A DNA stretch of 64,000 bases, from positions 1,364,001 to 1,428,000 of the forward strand of contig CP097092.1 of assembly GCA_023300185.1 (NCBI GenBank), written 5' to 3'. The stretch comes from Lancefieldella parvula (lineage in GTDB: Bacteria; Actinomycetota; Coriobacteriia; Coriobacteriales; Atopobiaceae). This document shows, one piece after another, positions 46,481-56,504 of the stretch; positions within the stretch are counted from its first letter, which is position 1, and each line of letters opens with the position of its first letter. A program made the position numbers and the translations under genes. Below the pieces are notes generated by a model. The model was given only the letters and a program-made list of their open reading frames with translations, made no database searches and had not been told where the DNA came from.

Positions 46481-49387
46481 ATGGCAATCATGAAGCGCAC
46501 AGACCAACCAAAGACAACTCAGACCACCTCGGGAGAGCTTGGGCAGTCCTTGACCTTTGCCGCAACTCACTCGGTAAAGAGCGTATGCAGAAAGTTCCAT
46601 ACCACCCCGGACGGCCTTGCCATTGACATTGCGCAGGCAAAATACGACCTCGACGGGCCAAACGTTATTACCAGCGCCGCCGAAGAGCCCTTTATCATCC
46701 GCTTGCTCAAGAGCTTTGCAAGCCCCTTCACCTTCATTTTGATTGCGCTCGCTGGCATTTCTTACATCACTAATGTGGCTCTTGTCGCAGATGGCGAGAA
46801 GGACCCGTCAACCGTCGTCATCATTACCGCAATGGTGCTTATCTCCGGCATTATCGACTTTGTCCAGAGCTCAAAGGGAGCTTCAGCAGCGGCTGCGCTC
46901 TCAAAAATGGTGACCTCAACCACAAGAGTTATCCGCCGTCCTATCGACTTTGATGACATTGGTACTGAGCAGGGCTTCGAACAGGGCTCGGATGTCGCTG
47001 CAAATGCCGCCATGGACTTCGAGGATGAATACGCCGCAGATGAAGCCGCCGACGATGTCGAAGACCCCGCCGACGAGGCCGAAACCCCCGAAGAGCCTAA
47101 ACTTGCTTCCGCACTGGGAGAAGAAATCCCCTTTGAACAGGTAGTTGTTGGCGATATCATCCGCCTTGCCTCGGGCGACATGATTCCTGCAGACTGCCGC
47201 GTTCTGGACGCCAAGGACCTCTTTGTCAACGAAACCGCGCTCACCGGAGAATCAGAGCCTGTCGAGAAAACCGCTGGTGTAGTGCACGCTCGCCGTCGCG
47301 CAGATGGAACCCGCTATCCCCTCTCGCTCTCTGAGTGCACAAATCTGCTGTTCGCGGGCACTACGGTTCAGTCAGGAAGCGCAACGGTAGTGGTAGTTGC
47401 AACCGGCAACAAATCCTACGTGGGCACTATGTCTGAGCTGCTCCAGCAGCCTGCTGGCGAGACCAGCTTTGATGAGGGTCTCAAGTCCGTCTCCAAGGTG
47501 CTTGTCTCGTTCATGCTGATCATGTGCCCCATCGTGTTCTTTGCAAACGGATTCCTCAAGGGTGACTGGTTTGACGCGCTGCTCTTCAGCGTCTCTGTTG
47601 CCGTTGGCATCACCCCTCAGATGCTGCCTGTTATTGTGACCACTTGCCTTTCTCGCGGTGGAACGCAAATGGCTAAGCAGGACGTTATTGTTAAGAATCC
47701 GGCCGCAATCCAAAACCTGGGCGCCATGGACATCCTGTGCACTGACAAAACCGGCACCATCACCGCAGACGAGGTTGTGCTTGAGCGCCACCTCAACATT
47801 CTGGGCGAAGAGGATCCTCGCGTGCTCCGTCACGCGTATCTGAACAGCTACTTCCAGACCGGCCTTCGCAACCTTATTGACAACGCAATTATCAAGACCT
47901 CAAACGACGAGCTGCCCACTAACCTGCTGAGCATTGAGTACGAGAAAATCGACGAGGTTCCATTTGACTTTGAGCGCCGACGCATGAGTGTTGTGGTAAG
48001 GAACACAAAAACTGATAAGACGCAGATGATTACCAAGGGTGCTGTCGAGGAAGTTCTCAACGCATGCTCCTTTGTTGACCTGGACTCTGAGATTAAGCCG
48101 CTGACTCCCGCCCAGCGTAAGAGTGTTATGGACCGCGTCTACCAGCTCAATCAGGAGGGTATGCGCGTAGTTGGCGTTGCTCAGAAGAGCGACCCTCGCG
48201 GCGTCGGCGAGTTTGGTGTAGGCGATGAGCGCGACATGGTGCTCATCGGCTACCTGGCCTTCTTGGATCCGCCAAAAGAGAGCGCTCGCGAGGCAATTGC
48301 CAAGCTCAACCAGAGAGGCGTACAGGTCAAGGTACTTACCGGTGACAACGAGGGCGTCGCTGCCGCCGTCTGCAAGAAGGTGGGCATCCACGTTGACGAG
48401 CTCCTGCTTGGAAGCGATGTAGAGAATCTCAACGATGAGCAGCTCAAAGAGCGTGTCGAGAAGACCCAGCTCTTTGCAAAGCTTTCCCCTATGCAAAAGG
48501 CTCGCGTTGTCTCTGCTCTCAGGTCTAACAACCACGTTGTCGGCTTCATGGGTGACGGCATTAACGACGCAGCCGCCATGCGCTCTTCCGACGTAGGAAT
48601 CTCCGTTGACACCGCTGTTGACGTGGCAAAAGAGTCTGCTGACATCATTTTGCTGCAGAAGGATCTGCTGGTACTTGAGCATGGCGTTGAAGAGGGTCGC
48701 AGAACCTACGGCAACACCATCAAGTACATCAAGGCAACTGCAAGCTCCAACTTTGGTAACGTGCTGTCCGTTTTGGTGGCCAGCTTCTTCCTGCCGTTCT
48801 TGCCTATGAGCGCGCTTCAGCTGCTCCTCTTGGGTCTTGCATATACCGTTACCTGCATTGCGATTCCTTGGGACAACGTTGACGATTCGTTCCTCTCAAG
48901 CCCTCGCTCTTGGGACGCACATTCAATTACAAACTTTATGCTTTGGATTGGACCTATCAGTTCAATCTTTGATGTGCTGACCTTCGCGCTTATGTTCTTT
49001 GTGGTCTCCCCTGCGCTTGCAGGAGGAACCTGGGCAGAACTTGCTGCAGCTGGAAACACCGCTGCTCAAGCACTCTTTATTCTGTCTTTCCAAACAGGCT
49101 GGTTCATCGAATCCATGTGGACCCAGACCTTTGTTCTCCACGCACTTAGAACCAACAAGATTCCGTTTATTCAGAGCATGCCATCGGTATCGCTGCTTGC
49201 ACTCACCACCGCGGGAATTGTTGTGGTTAGCGCTCTTCCGTATCTGCCCGTGTTTGCCCAGCCTTTGAGCCTTGTTGCGCTGCCTTTGTCATTCTTTGGG
49301 TGGTTAGTGGCACTCATGAGCGGGTATATGGTTCTTATCACCATAATCAAGAGCCTCTACGTCAAGCGATTTGGCTCGCTGCTTTAA
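46481..49387 (+). CDS. mgtA: Magnesium-translocating P-type ATPase, MgtA type
   Basis: A 968-residue P3B ATPase: actuator loop ETALTGESEPVEK, phosphorylation site DILCTDKTGTIT, KGAVEEVL nucleotide site, GDGINDAAAMRSSDVGISVD hinge and membrane helices at the N-terminal third and C-terminal quarter. It imports Mg2+ at low external concentration. GGAGGT places the start at the ATG at 46481 instead of the GTG two codons earlier. An acidic insert of about 55 residues (roughly 155-213, Asp/Glu/Ala-rich) lies between the actuator strands and is not found in MgtA/MgtB of enterics. Confidence 0.94.
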   Translation: MAIMKRTDQPKTTQTTSGELGQSLTFAATHSVKSVCRKFHTTPDGLAIDIAQAKYDLDGPNVITSAAEEPFIIRLLKSFASPFTFILIALAGISYITNVALVADGEKDPSTVVIITAMVLISGIIDFVQSSKGASAAAALSKMVTSTTRVIRRPIDFDDIGTEQGFEQGSDVAANAAMDFEDEYAADEAADDVEDPADEAETPEEPKLASALGEEIPFEQVVVGDIIRLASGDMIPADCRVLDAKDLFVNETALTGESEPVEKTAGVVHARRRADGTRYPLSLSECTNLLFAGTTVQSGSATVVVVATGNKSYVGTMSELLQQPAGETSFDEGLKSVSKVLVSFMLIMCPIVFFANGFLKGDWFDALLFSVSVAVGITPQMLPVIVTTCLSRGGTQMAKQDVIVKNPAAIQNLGAMDILCTDKTGTITADEVVLERHLNILGEEDPRVLRHAYLNSYFQTGLRNLIDNAIIKTSNDELPTNLLSIEYEKIDEVPFDFERRRMSVVVRNTKTDKTQMITKGAVEEVLNACSFVDLDSEIKPLTPAQRKSVMDRVYQLNQEGMRVVGVAQKSDPRGVGEFGVGDERDMVLIGYLAFLDPPKESAREAIAKLNQRGVQVKVLTGDNEGVAAAVCKKVGIHVDELLLGSDVENLNDEQLKERVEKTQLFAKLSPMQKARVVSALRSNNHVVGFMGDGINDAAAMRSSDVGISVDTAVDVAKESADIILLQKDLLVLEHGVEEGRRTYGNTIKYIKATASSNFGNVLSVLVASFFLPFLPMSALQLLLLGLAYTVTCIAIPWDNVDDSFLSSPRSWDAHSITNFMLWIGPISSIFDVLTFALMFFVVSPALAGGTWAELAAAGNTAAQALFILSFQTGWFIESMWTQTFVLHALRTNKIPFIQSMPSVSLLALTTAGIVVVSALPYLPVFAQPLSLVALPLSFFGWLVALMSGYMVLITIIKSLYVKRFGSLL

Positions 49388-49409
49388 CCTTGCTCCAGGA
49401 AGGACCACG

Positions 49410-50180
49410 ATGGACGTAAAAGAAGCTATGGACCAGCGCATATCTCTGCGCGCGTACGACCAAAAGCCTATTGAGCAAGAGAAACTTTCTCAGCTCCAGG
49501 AAGCCATTGACGTCGCAAATACCCAGATGGCAGAGGTAGCGCCTGATCATCCCGCAATCCTTACCATCGAGGGCCCTCACCTTGAGGACGGCACCTCCGT
49601 CCACATGAAGAACAGGTCTATTGTCGGTCCCATTTACCACTACGTAGCAGGCTATTGTGAAGACGCAATTGCCCGTGAACTCATCGGTTACTATGGCGAG
49701 AAGATCGTTCTTCTCGCCACCCAACTGGGCATTGGCTCATGCTGGATTGCCGAGACCATGGACTGGAAGACCCTGGCTCGCGACGAGTACAACGGCCTTA
49801 AGCTGGGCATTATTATCTCTATCGGATACGCTCCGGAGAAGATTCCGCTCAAGCAGGAGGGCATTCGTACCGCAATTCGTCTGCGCACCAAGAAGCCTGC
49901 GCAGATTATGACGGCAAACGGTACTCCAACTGAGCCGGAGCAGATGCCCGAGTGGTTTAACCGCGGCATTAATGCGGTTTTGGCATGCCCGACCGCCATC
50001 AACAAGCTGCCCGTTGTATTTGACCTGACAGATGGCGTGGTAAGCGCATCTATGCCTAACCAGCGCCACCTTGTCCAAGACTACGACCTGGGCATCTCCA
50101 AGCTGCACTTTGAGCTTGCCGCTGACCTCAAAGGTACGTGGGAGCTTGGACAGCCTGGTCGCTTTATCGTTTCCGAGTAA
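49410..50180 (+). CDS. Nitroreductase-family protein (putative TM-nitroreductase type)
   Basis: A 256-residue flavin-binding protein: N-terminal MDVKEAMDQRISLRAYDQKP, the FMN-phosphate Arg pattern of the family, LATQLGIGSCWIAETMDW and IISIGYAPEKI. The C-terminal third (PEWFNRGINAVLACPTAINK) is the extra segment of the TM1586-like group. It starts 22 bases after the mgtA stop, so it may be co-transcribed. The physiological electron acceptor is unknown. Confidence 0.8.
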   Translation: MDVKEAMDQRISLRAYDQKPIEQEKLSQLQEAIDVANTQMAEVAPDHPAILTIEGPHLEDGTSVHMKNRSIVGPIYHYVAGYCEDAIARELIGYYGEKIVLLATQLGIGSCWIAETMDWKTLARDEYNGLKLGIIISIGYAPEKIPLKQEGIRTAIRLRTKKPAQIMTANGTPTEPEQMPEWFNRGINAVLACPTAINKLPVVFDLTDGVVSASMPNQRHLVQDYDLGISKLHFELAADLKGTWELGQPGRFIVSE

Positions 50181-50344
50181 CCTTCCGCGCGTAGCGCCTC
50201 CCAGCTCACAAACGTCTCACTCCCCCGCACCTCCTTCCTGAGCGACACTTTTCCGAGTAGCGCTTCCGGCTTAGCGCACCCAGCGCGCCTCTCAGCTCAG
50301 CACAACCAGCTCGACGCCACACCACTAACAAGAAAGGACCTCAC

Positions 50345-51052
50345 ATGGCCTGTTCCGCACAACACGTTGCAAACAAAGTTCTCTCGTCCTACCAGTGGAG
50401 ACTTGCAACCAAGAAGTACGATCCAACCAAAAACGTCTCTGACGAGGACCTTGAGGTAATCCTTGAGGCTGGTCGTCTGGCACCAAGCTCCTACGGTCTG
50501 GAGCCTTGGCGCTTCCTGGTTGTTAATTTACGAGAGGATCAGGCCTCTGAGCAGTCACTTCGCCTTAAAGAGAAACTTTACGAGCCATGCTATGGTGCTC
50601 GCGCATCCCTTAATGGTGCTCATTACCTGGTTATTCTTCTTGCTCGCAAGAACGTCAACGCAGAGTCTGCTTACGTTAAACACATGATGCACGACATCAA
50701 GCAGCTTCCTGCAGACTTTGAACCAACCTACGCTGCTGCCTTCAAGAACTTCCAGGAGAACATGTTTGACCTGGTAGGCAACGAGCGCGCAACTTTTGAC
50801 TGGGCTTGCAAGCAGACCTACATTGCGCTTTCAAACATGCTTACCATGGCCGCTATGATTGGCGTTGATAGCTGCCCAATCGAGGGCTTTAACCGTGAGG
50901 CTGTCGATAAGATTTTGGAAGAAGAGGGTCTTCTCGACGGTGGTCAGTACAACGACTTTGGCGTTTCCTGCATGCTTAGCCTGGGCTATCGTGATATGGA
51001 TCCTGTCCAGAAGCGTCGCCAGCCAGCTGAGGATGTTATCGTCAAGCTGTAA
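50345..51052 (+). CDS. NAD(P)H-dependent nitroreductase (NfsB/YdgI type)
   Basis: A 235-residue homologue of oxygen-insensitive nitroreductases: WRLATKKYDPTKNVSDEDLE, the FMN-contact segment EAGRLAPSSYGLEPWRFLVV, a central helix WACKQTYIALSNMLTMAAM and DSCPIEGFNREAVDKIL, with the C-terminal KRRQPAEDVIVKL. AAAGGA precedes the ATG. The 164-base gap to the previous gene includes a partial echo of its own 3' end (TTCCGAGTA then GCGC words). Confidence 0.87.
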   Translation: MACSAQHVANKVLSSYQWRLATKKYDPTKNVSDEDLEVILEAGRLAPSSYGLEPWRFLVVNLREDQASEQSLRLKEKLYEPCYGARASLNGAHYLVILLARKNVNAESAYVKHMMHDIKQLPADFEPTYAAAFKNFQENMFDLVGNERATFDWACKQTYIALSNMLTMAAMIGVDSCPIEGFNREAVDKILEEEGLLDGGQYNDFGVSCMLSLGYRDMDPVQKRRQPAEDVIVKL

Positions 51053-51077
51053 AGCGTTGTTACACTAACTCTTGAGC

Positions 51078-51119
51078 TGCCTCCTATTTCCCGACACTGA
51101 GGAAATAGGAGGCAATTTG
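51078..51119 (+). terminator. Rho-independent terminator after nitroreductase gene
   Basis: TGCCTCCTATTTCC pairs perfectly with GGAAATAGGAGGCA (14 pairs, nine-base loop) and is followed by ATTTGTTT. Confidence 0.85.
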
Positions 51120-51291
51120 TTTAGCAGGCAATTCTTTAACTGAGCAGGAAAGTTTTTGCTGAGCAGGAAACTTACTGCTTGTGCGAAACTCGGTCACACA
51201 TAGCTTGATCGCACACCATTTTGTCGCCAACTGGTCTTTTGTGGCGCGAAGTGGCTTATTCTGATCCAAAAATGGCTTATTTCGGTGCGAA

Positions 51292-51472
51292 GTGGTAAAA
51301 AATGCGTTTAGTTGGAAAATACAGGATTGGCTAATTTCTATGCAAGCGATTTACCAGCGCCTTTTATTGGACGAATTTTTCGTGCACATTCACATTATTT
51401 CTGAACTGCTCAAACGTAAATGCCAAAAAGACAAAACACAAAAATTATTTCCAACTAAACGGGTTTTTACCC
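51292..51472. repeat. Terminal-inverted-repeat element E, copy 2 (about 181 bp)
   Basis: The left end GTGGTAAAAAATGCGTTTAG and the reverse of the right end GGGTAAAAACCCGTTTAGTT are near-identical. It aligns over its length with the reverse complement of copy 1 at 40432. Short GTGGC/GCGAAGTGG words repeat directly upstream (51240-51295). Confidence 0.75.
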
Positions 51473-51624
51473 AAAACAGCACCCTCTGAATGACATATCA
51501 ATTTCTTGATTAGTTTTTGTGCATATTGGGTGGTCTTTATGCACGCGAGGTACCTTCGTACGTTTTTTGAGCGCCTCGCGCACACCTGTGCGCCTCGTGT
51601 ACCCCGTGTAACCAGCACGCTTTG

Positions 51625-51669
51625 GCGCGCCATCCACGTCGTCGCGTAACCGCGACGTGTATGGCGCGC
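51625..51669. repeat. Long GC-rich inverted repeat
   Basis: GCGCGCCAT pairs with ATGGCGCGC and CACGTCG with CGACGTG, interrupted by one mismatch and a short loop. It lies about 50 bases 3' of mupG (minus strand). There is no T tract on either side, so it is not a clear intrinsic terminator. Confidence 0.7.
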
Positions 51670-51717
51670 TAGTACGAACAGTGTAGATGACCAGTCTAGC
51701 CAGCAGAAAACCGCTGT

Positions 51718-52773
51718 CTACCTGCGGATAAACCTAAAGCCACGGCCGGAGTGGATGTACGGCAAGAATGCTTGGTCTTCTCCGCAGATACTTCCTGCAA
51801 CGTTGTCGCGAGCATCAAGCTCCAACAGGCCTCGAGCAATCGAAAGCTCCCCTGCATAGCGACCATATGCTTTACTGCTCACCAAAATGGCGCCAGTAGC
51901 AACAGTCTCCCAGGTAGAAGGCTTCGCGTCGTACAACGGAGCATCTTTCCAGAGTCTGGACTCCTGTGAACGGATAATGTACGAGCTGGAATCAGGTCGA
52001 TCGGTCTGAAGTCGATTATACAGATACTCAAAATCAGGTTTTAACTCGGCTTTTAGCTCGATACAATTCTGCTCAAGCTGACCAATGCGCTTCCACGTAG
52101 CCTCAGTAACATCTGGGTCACCAATAAGCACCACGTCAGAGTCTGCATCATAAAGCGCAAGCATTGCCTGAATAAGCGCATCGCCCGAAAGTCCACGGTG
52201 TTCCTCGACAGTTGGCAGTCCCTCGTAGAGAGGACCGCGGAAAACCTCGCCAGGAACAAACGAGAAAATCTGGAATCCAAGCGCCGAAAGGCGTGCGTTA
52301 ATCTGTGCGACGCGCTCCAGCGAAAGGCCCGTGTAGCTCTTGGGATAGTAATTGTGGCAGGCGGCAAAACGAGTGAAGTCGGCACCAGCTGCTCGCCACG
52401 CGGAAATGTCGTCCTTGGTGATGGTCGAAGCGTTAAAGACCACGTGGAACTTGCGAGAAAGCTCTACGGTCTCCGCCGCATCAAACCCAAAGTCAAGACG
52501 CACATACGTAATGCCCAGCTCCGCAAGCTCGTCAAACTTCTGAACGCCAAGTTTAGAAAGAGTAGCAGGAGAAACATCGGCAATGAGGTTGATCTCTGCC
52601 TTCCTGCACAGCTCTAAAAGTCGGCGAGTCTCAGTACGATAATCAATCCCCTCTTCCTCGGGAATCTGAAGAGACGTAAAGGCGTAGTGGCATCCGGCCG
52701 CCTGTGCTTTTGCCACAACCTCAGCATTAGCCTCATATCCGCTGGCAAAATACAGTGAAATTCCGGTGCGCAT
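51718..52773 (-). CDS. mupG: 6-phospho-N-acetylmuramidase MupG (DUF871)
   Basis: A 351-residue protein: an N-terminal TIM barrel (MRTGISLYFASGYEAN, AFTSLQIPEE, LIADVSPATLSKLG, VRLDFGF, NASTITKDDI, ACHNYYPKSYTGLSLE) and a C-terminal beta domain (DARDNVAGSICGEDQAFLPY). This is the DUF871 family, shown in Staphylococcus to cut MurNAc-6P-GlcNAc after phosphotransferase uptake. TTGGAGG lies four bases before the ATG at 52773. The murP-murQ-murR neighbours agree with muropeptide sugar recycling. Confidence 0.88.
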   Translation of the reverse strand: MRTGISLYFASGYEANAEVVAKAQAAGCHYAFTSLQIPEEEGIDYRTETRRLLELCRKAEINLIADVSPATLSKLGVQKFDELAELGITYVRLDFGFDAAETVELSRKFHVVFNASTITKDDISAWRAAGADFTRFAACHNYYPKSYTGLSLERVAQINARLSALGFQIFSFVPGEVFRGPLYEGLPTVEEHRGLSGDALIQAMLALYDADSDVVLIGDPDVTEATWKRIGQLEQNCIELKAELKPDFEYLYNRLQTDRPDSSSYIIRSQESRLWKDAPLYDAKPSTWETVATGAILVSSKAYGRYAGELSIARGLLELDARDNVAGSICGEDQAFLPYIHSGRGFRFIRR

Positions 52774-52866
52774 AAATCCTCCAAGCAATTGCAAGCGCTT
52801 TCTAAAAGACGGGTTTCTCGCCGGACGAGAAGACCGACGAACAGCCAGTCGGGCGCCGAACGAGAA

Positions 52867-52903
52867 GAAAAATCCCTCTTCCTAGGATACCTAAGAAGAG
52901 GGA
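52867..52903 (-). terminator. Terminator-like hairpin between murP and mupG
   Basis: ATCCCTCTTC pairs with GAAGAGGGAT with an inner AGG/CCT arm; on the minus strand it is followed by TTTTTCTTC. It may reduce read-through from murP into mupG. Confidence 0.8.
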
Positions 52904-52928
52904 TAAACGTTTCTAAAACGTGCGGTTT

Positions 52929-54416
52929 TTACTCGCCGAAGACGTCGTTAATACGATCCTCGTCAACGCCGAAGAACCAAGTAAGTGCAAAGCCTGCAGC
53001 GTAAGCAAGAAGCATTGCAAGCAGGTAGAAGACCTGGTTACCAGGCTGGACAATCAGCAGACCAAAGAGGCCGGAGACGCCCTGGGAAACAGTACCAAGG
53101 TGGAAGAGGTAAGCAACTACGGAGCCAATACCAGAGCCAAGGCATGCGGTGATGAATGGCTTACCAAGAGGCAGGGTAACTGCGTACATAAGAGGCTCGC
53201 CGATGCCGAGCATACCAACTGGGATGGACTCGGTCAGGTACTTCTTGACGCGCTTGTTCTTGGTCTTGAAGAGGATTGCAAGACCAGCACCAACCTGGCC
53301 GCCGCCTGCCATCATCAGCAGAGGAAGCAGGTAGTTGATGCCCTGAGTTGGGCCCTCTGGGTTGTTAAGCATAACGTGGATTGGGGTAAGTGCCTGGTGA
53401 AGACCAACGGAAACCAGTGGCAGGAAGGTAGAACCAAGCAGGTAAGCACCAAAGACGCCAAGCTTGTCATAGAAGAACTGAAGAACAAAGAAGATTGCCT
53501 GAGTGAGCCATGCGCCTGCAGGCTGAAGAATCAGGACAGAACCAATAACACCGATGATAACGGTGCAAAGTGGAGTCAGGAAGGTGTCAAGAACGCTTGG
53601 CATAACCTTGTGCAGGTTCTTCTCCAGGAATGCGAAGAAGATTGCGCAGATGATTGCACCAATCATGCCGCCTGCTGCTGCGTTGAACAGGTCAGAGGAA
53701 GCGACGATAAATGCGCCCTCCTTGAAAGCAACAGTTGGGAGGCTGAATGGAAGGTGAACCAGACGAGTTGCAACGCCGTCAACAGTCTTGGAAGCAAGAA
53801 GAGGCATACCAGCGTTAGCAATGGAGAGTGCACCAGCCATAGCACCAAGAACGCGAGAACCGCCAAACTCCTTGGCAGCGTTCTCGCCAGCAAGAACTGG
53901 CAGGTAAGCGAAAAGCGCCCAACCCATGGTCCAGATAGCTGCGAACCACCACTCGTTGGCATAAGCCTTACCAGTGGAGAAGTTGATAACGTTGATGATA
54001 CCGTTAATCAGACCTGCAGAAATGATACCAGGAAGCAGTGGAACAAAGATGTTAGCAATCTTCTTGAGGAAGCGCTGAACAGGCTTGTTCTCGTACTTAG
54101 CCTTCTGAGCTGCCTTGTTGTCCTTAGCTGCGGAAACAACGTCGTCCTCAGATGCGTCACCAGCAGCAACGCCGGTAAGCTTGGAGAACTCAACAATAAC
54201 CTTGTTGACAACGCCAGGACCAAGAACAACCTCAAGGTACTCTGCATCCTCGACCAGACCCATGACACCGTCGATAGCCTTGATGGCCTCGGAGTCAACC
54301 TTTGAAGGATCTGCGGTCTTAATGCGGAGCCTGGTCATGCAGACCATGTTGCTCTGAACATTTTCTTTGCCACCGACGGCAGCAAGAATCTGTTCTGAAA
54401 GCTTGGTGTAATCCAT
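52929..54416 (-). CDS. murP: PTS N-acetylmuramic acid transporter subunit IIBC
   Basis: A 495-residue EIIBC of the glucose/sucrose superfamily. Domain IIB (residues 1-85) has the phosphocysteine in NMVCMTRLRIKT (Cys about 26), and IIC begins with RFLKKIANIFVPLLPGIISAG and has about ten membrane helices and VGLHQALTPIHVML-type substrate segments. It has no IIA domain, so it must borrow IIA from another PTS. The MurNAc assignment rests on the adjacent murQ, murR and mupG. AAGGAAAG precedes the ATG at 54416. Confidence 0.87.
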   Translation of the reverse strand: MDYTKLSEQILAAVGGKENVQSNMVCMTRLRIKTADPSKVDSEAIKAIDGVMGLVEDAEYLEVVLGPGVVNKVIVEFSKLTGVAAGDASEDDVVSAAKDNKAAQKAKYENKPVQRFLKKIANIFVPLLPGIISAGLINGIINVINFSTGKAYANEWWFAAIWTMGWALFAYLPVLAGENAAKEFGGSRVLGAMAGALSIANAGMPLLASKTVDGVATRLVHLPFSLPTVAFKEGAFIVASSDLFNAAAGGMIGAIICAIFFAFLEKNLHKVMPSVLDTFLTPLCTVIIGVIGSVLILQPAGAWLTQAIFFVLQFFYDKLGVFGAYLLGSTFLPLVSVGLHQALTPIHVMLNNPEGPTQGINYLLPLLMMAGGGQVGAGLAILFKTKNKRVKKYLTESIPVGMLGIGEPLMYAVTLPLGKPFITACLGSGIGSVVAYLFHLGTVSQGVSGLFGLLIVQPGNQVFYLLAMLLAYAAGFALTWFFGVDEDRINDVFGE

Positions 54417-54672
54417 ACTTTCCTTCTTTCTCTCGTTGCGATGTTGCAACAAATACTTATCAAGAATACATAAAAAATGAACTTGTCGATACAAGAATCC
54501 ATACCTGTGGTTCATTGTTTCATGTTTTGACCTAATTTGAACACCCTGTTACTGCAGGTAAACTGAGCGTTTTTCAAAACTTACCGACCACTTGCGCGTC
54601 ATGCTAATACCACTGACCGATGCAACTGAAACAAAATGCTCATGCGTGTGTCATTTGTTACAACTGTAATTA

Positions 54673-55564
54673 CTACAGCGCACCTCTGACATGACCATGA
54701 GCCGCCTCAAGCTTAGCTTTAGCCTCGTCAACAGGCATCTGAGTAAGCAGCATAACAATAGCAAGCTTTGCATTACCCTCAGCCTGCTCAAGCGCCTGAG
54801 CTGCCTCTTCGCGAGTGCAACCAGTTGCTGCCATGGTAATGTTCTGTGCACGAACTACCAGCTTCTTATTGGTCTGCTGCACGTCAACCATAAGATTCTG
54901 ATATGCCTTACCCACGCCAACCATAGAGCCAGTTGAAATCATGTTCAGAATCATCTTCTGAGCGGTACCAGACTTAAGGCGTGTGGAACCTGTAAGAACC
55001 TCAGGACCGCAGGAAGGCTCAATGGCAAGCTCTGCCTCTTTGCCCACTTCAGAGCCCTTATTGCAGGCAATAGCGACGGTCTTGCAGCCCAAAGAACGAG
55101 CATAGCGCAGGCCGCCAATAACGTAAGGTGTGCGACCACTAGCTGCAATTCCAATAGCAATGTCGTTCTTGTTCAGGCCGATCTTCTTGAACTCTTCTTC
55201 GCACAAGCTCAAGAGAATCTTCTGCGCCTTCAACTGCACGTACAAAGGCCTTCTCGCCACCGGCGATAAGACCAACAACCACGTCAGGAGAAACGCCAAA
55301 GGTAGGTGGGCACTCAACCGCGTCCAAAACGCCCAGACGACCGGAAGTTCCAGCGCCAAAGTAGACAATTCTGCCGCCAGCCTCAAGCGAGGAAACTGCC
55401 CACTCAACTGCCTGTGCTACCTGCGGAAGAACCTCTTTTACGCCAGCTACCACGTTGAGGTCTTCTTGGTTCATAACGCTAACCAGCTCAAGCGGGGTCA
55501 TCTGATCCAGGTCCATGGTGTTGGGGTTTCTTGTCTCGGTGACAAGCTTTGTTAAATCAATCAC
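54673..55564 (-). pseudogene. murQ: N-acetylmuramic acid 6-phosphate etherase, frame broken by one base
   Basis: Two frames together make a 296-residue Mur[21 protein letters not shown] and [20 protein letters not shown] (SIS sugar-phosphate site) in the first; [19 protein letters not shown] and [17 protein letters not shown] in the second. The join is near 55203-55210, where EDSLEL should continue [11 protein letters not shown]; one extra base in CTTGTGC shifts the frame. MurQ removes the lactyl ether from MurNAc-6P to give GlcNAc-6P. The start is the GTG at 55564 with AAGGTG five bases ahead. Confidence 0.85.
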
Positions 55565-55589
55565 GTTTTCACCTTCTGTGTTGTGATTT

Positions 55590-56504
55590 TTACGCAATTA
55601 CGTCGTTGGCTATACCAGGCAAATCTTGGTCAGAAGAAAGCGTATTGACACGCTCGGCTGAATCCAACTTGCCAATATAGTTTGTCGAGAAACGCTTAAC
55701 GCTCTTCTCGTAATTTCTGTTTACGTAGGCTGCAAAAAGCGCATCTACTACGTTGAGCTGGGCAATTCTTGAAGACATGGCGCCGCTTCTCATGATGTGC
55801 TCGGTCTCCGCTACGCCCAAAACAAAGTCGGAGCGGTGAATCAGCTCTGAATCAATGCCGCCTCGGGTGATGGAAACCACCTTGGCGCCATTTGCCTTTG
55901 CAATCCAAGCGCACTCAATGGCTTCTCGCGTGAGGCCTGAGTAGCTAACCACAATGGCAAGATCTTCTCGCCCCATGTTTTTGGCGTAAAGCATCTGAGA
56001 GTGGTAATCGTCACTCAAATTGCAGTTGATGTTGAGACGCATAAGCTTGAGCTGCAAATCTCTTGCAACCAGCAGCGAAGCTCCCATGCCAAAGAGGCAG
56101 ATGGAATGGGCCTGCATCATGAGTGAAACAACTGAGTCAACAACCTGAGCGTCAAGCAATTGCCTGGTAAGCTCCAGCGAAGAAATGTTCTTTGCGGTAA
56201 CTTTTTCGATGATCACATCAGTGGTGTCACCTGCGATAACGCCGCCGACAGCAATATCGTTGCTTTTGTTGCTGACTGCAAGCTCGTAAATAAGCGCCTG
56301 CTGGAACTCTTTATAGCCACCGCAGCCAAGCTTTTTGCAAAGCCTGACAACCGTTGACGCAGACGTATACGTTTGAGCTGCTAGTTTATGGATTGACTGA
56401 CCAACTGCTGCCTCTGGATCGGACAGAATATAGTCGACAATATCACGTTCAGCTGAACTAGCATTCTTGCGATACTCTTCCAGACGAAGACGAACACCTC
56501 TCAC
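55590..56504 (-). CDS. murR: RpiR-family transcriptional regulator, MurR-like
   Basis: A 304-residue regulator with an N-terminal HTH_6 domain ([20 protein letters not shown], then [21 protein letters not shown]) and a C-terminal SIS domain ([35 protein letters not shown]) that binds a sugar phosphate, here probably MurNAc-6P. GGAGGT six bases before the GTG at 56504 sets the start. It is the first gene of murR-murQ-murP-mupG and is divergent from the PBP4B-type lipoprotein gene. Confidence 0.87.
   Translation of the reverse strand: MRGVRLRLEEYRKNASSAERDIVDYILSDPEAAVGQSIHKLAAQTYTSASTVVRLCKKLGCGGYKEFQQALIYELAVSNKSNDIAVGGVIAGDTTDVIIEKVTAKNISSLELTRQLLDAQVVDSVVSLMMQAHSICLFGMGASLLVARDLQLKLMRLNINCNLSDDYHSQMLYAKNMGREDLAIVVSYSGLTREAIECAWIAKANGAKVVSITRGGIDSELIHRSDFVLGVAETEHIMRSGAMSSRIAQLNVVDALFAAYVNRNYEKSVKRFSTNYIGKLDSAERVNTLSSDQDLPGIANDVIA

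Larger units (their letters stand above)
51120..51717. other. Intergenic stretch between nitroreductase and mupG
   Basis: Two convergent genes are separated by about 600 bases containing element E copy 2 and the long hairpin at 51625-51669. Before the element, GCAGGAAA-type words repeat (51125-51180). No gene is seen. Confidence 0.6.

Noticed and set aside
55190..55220. Programmed frameshift in murQ
   Set aside because: No slippery run or following stem is evident at the break, so an error or mutation is more likely.
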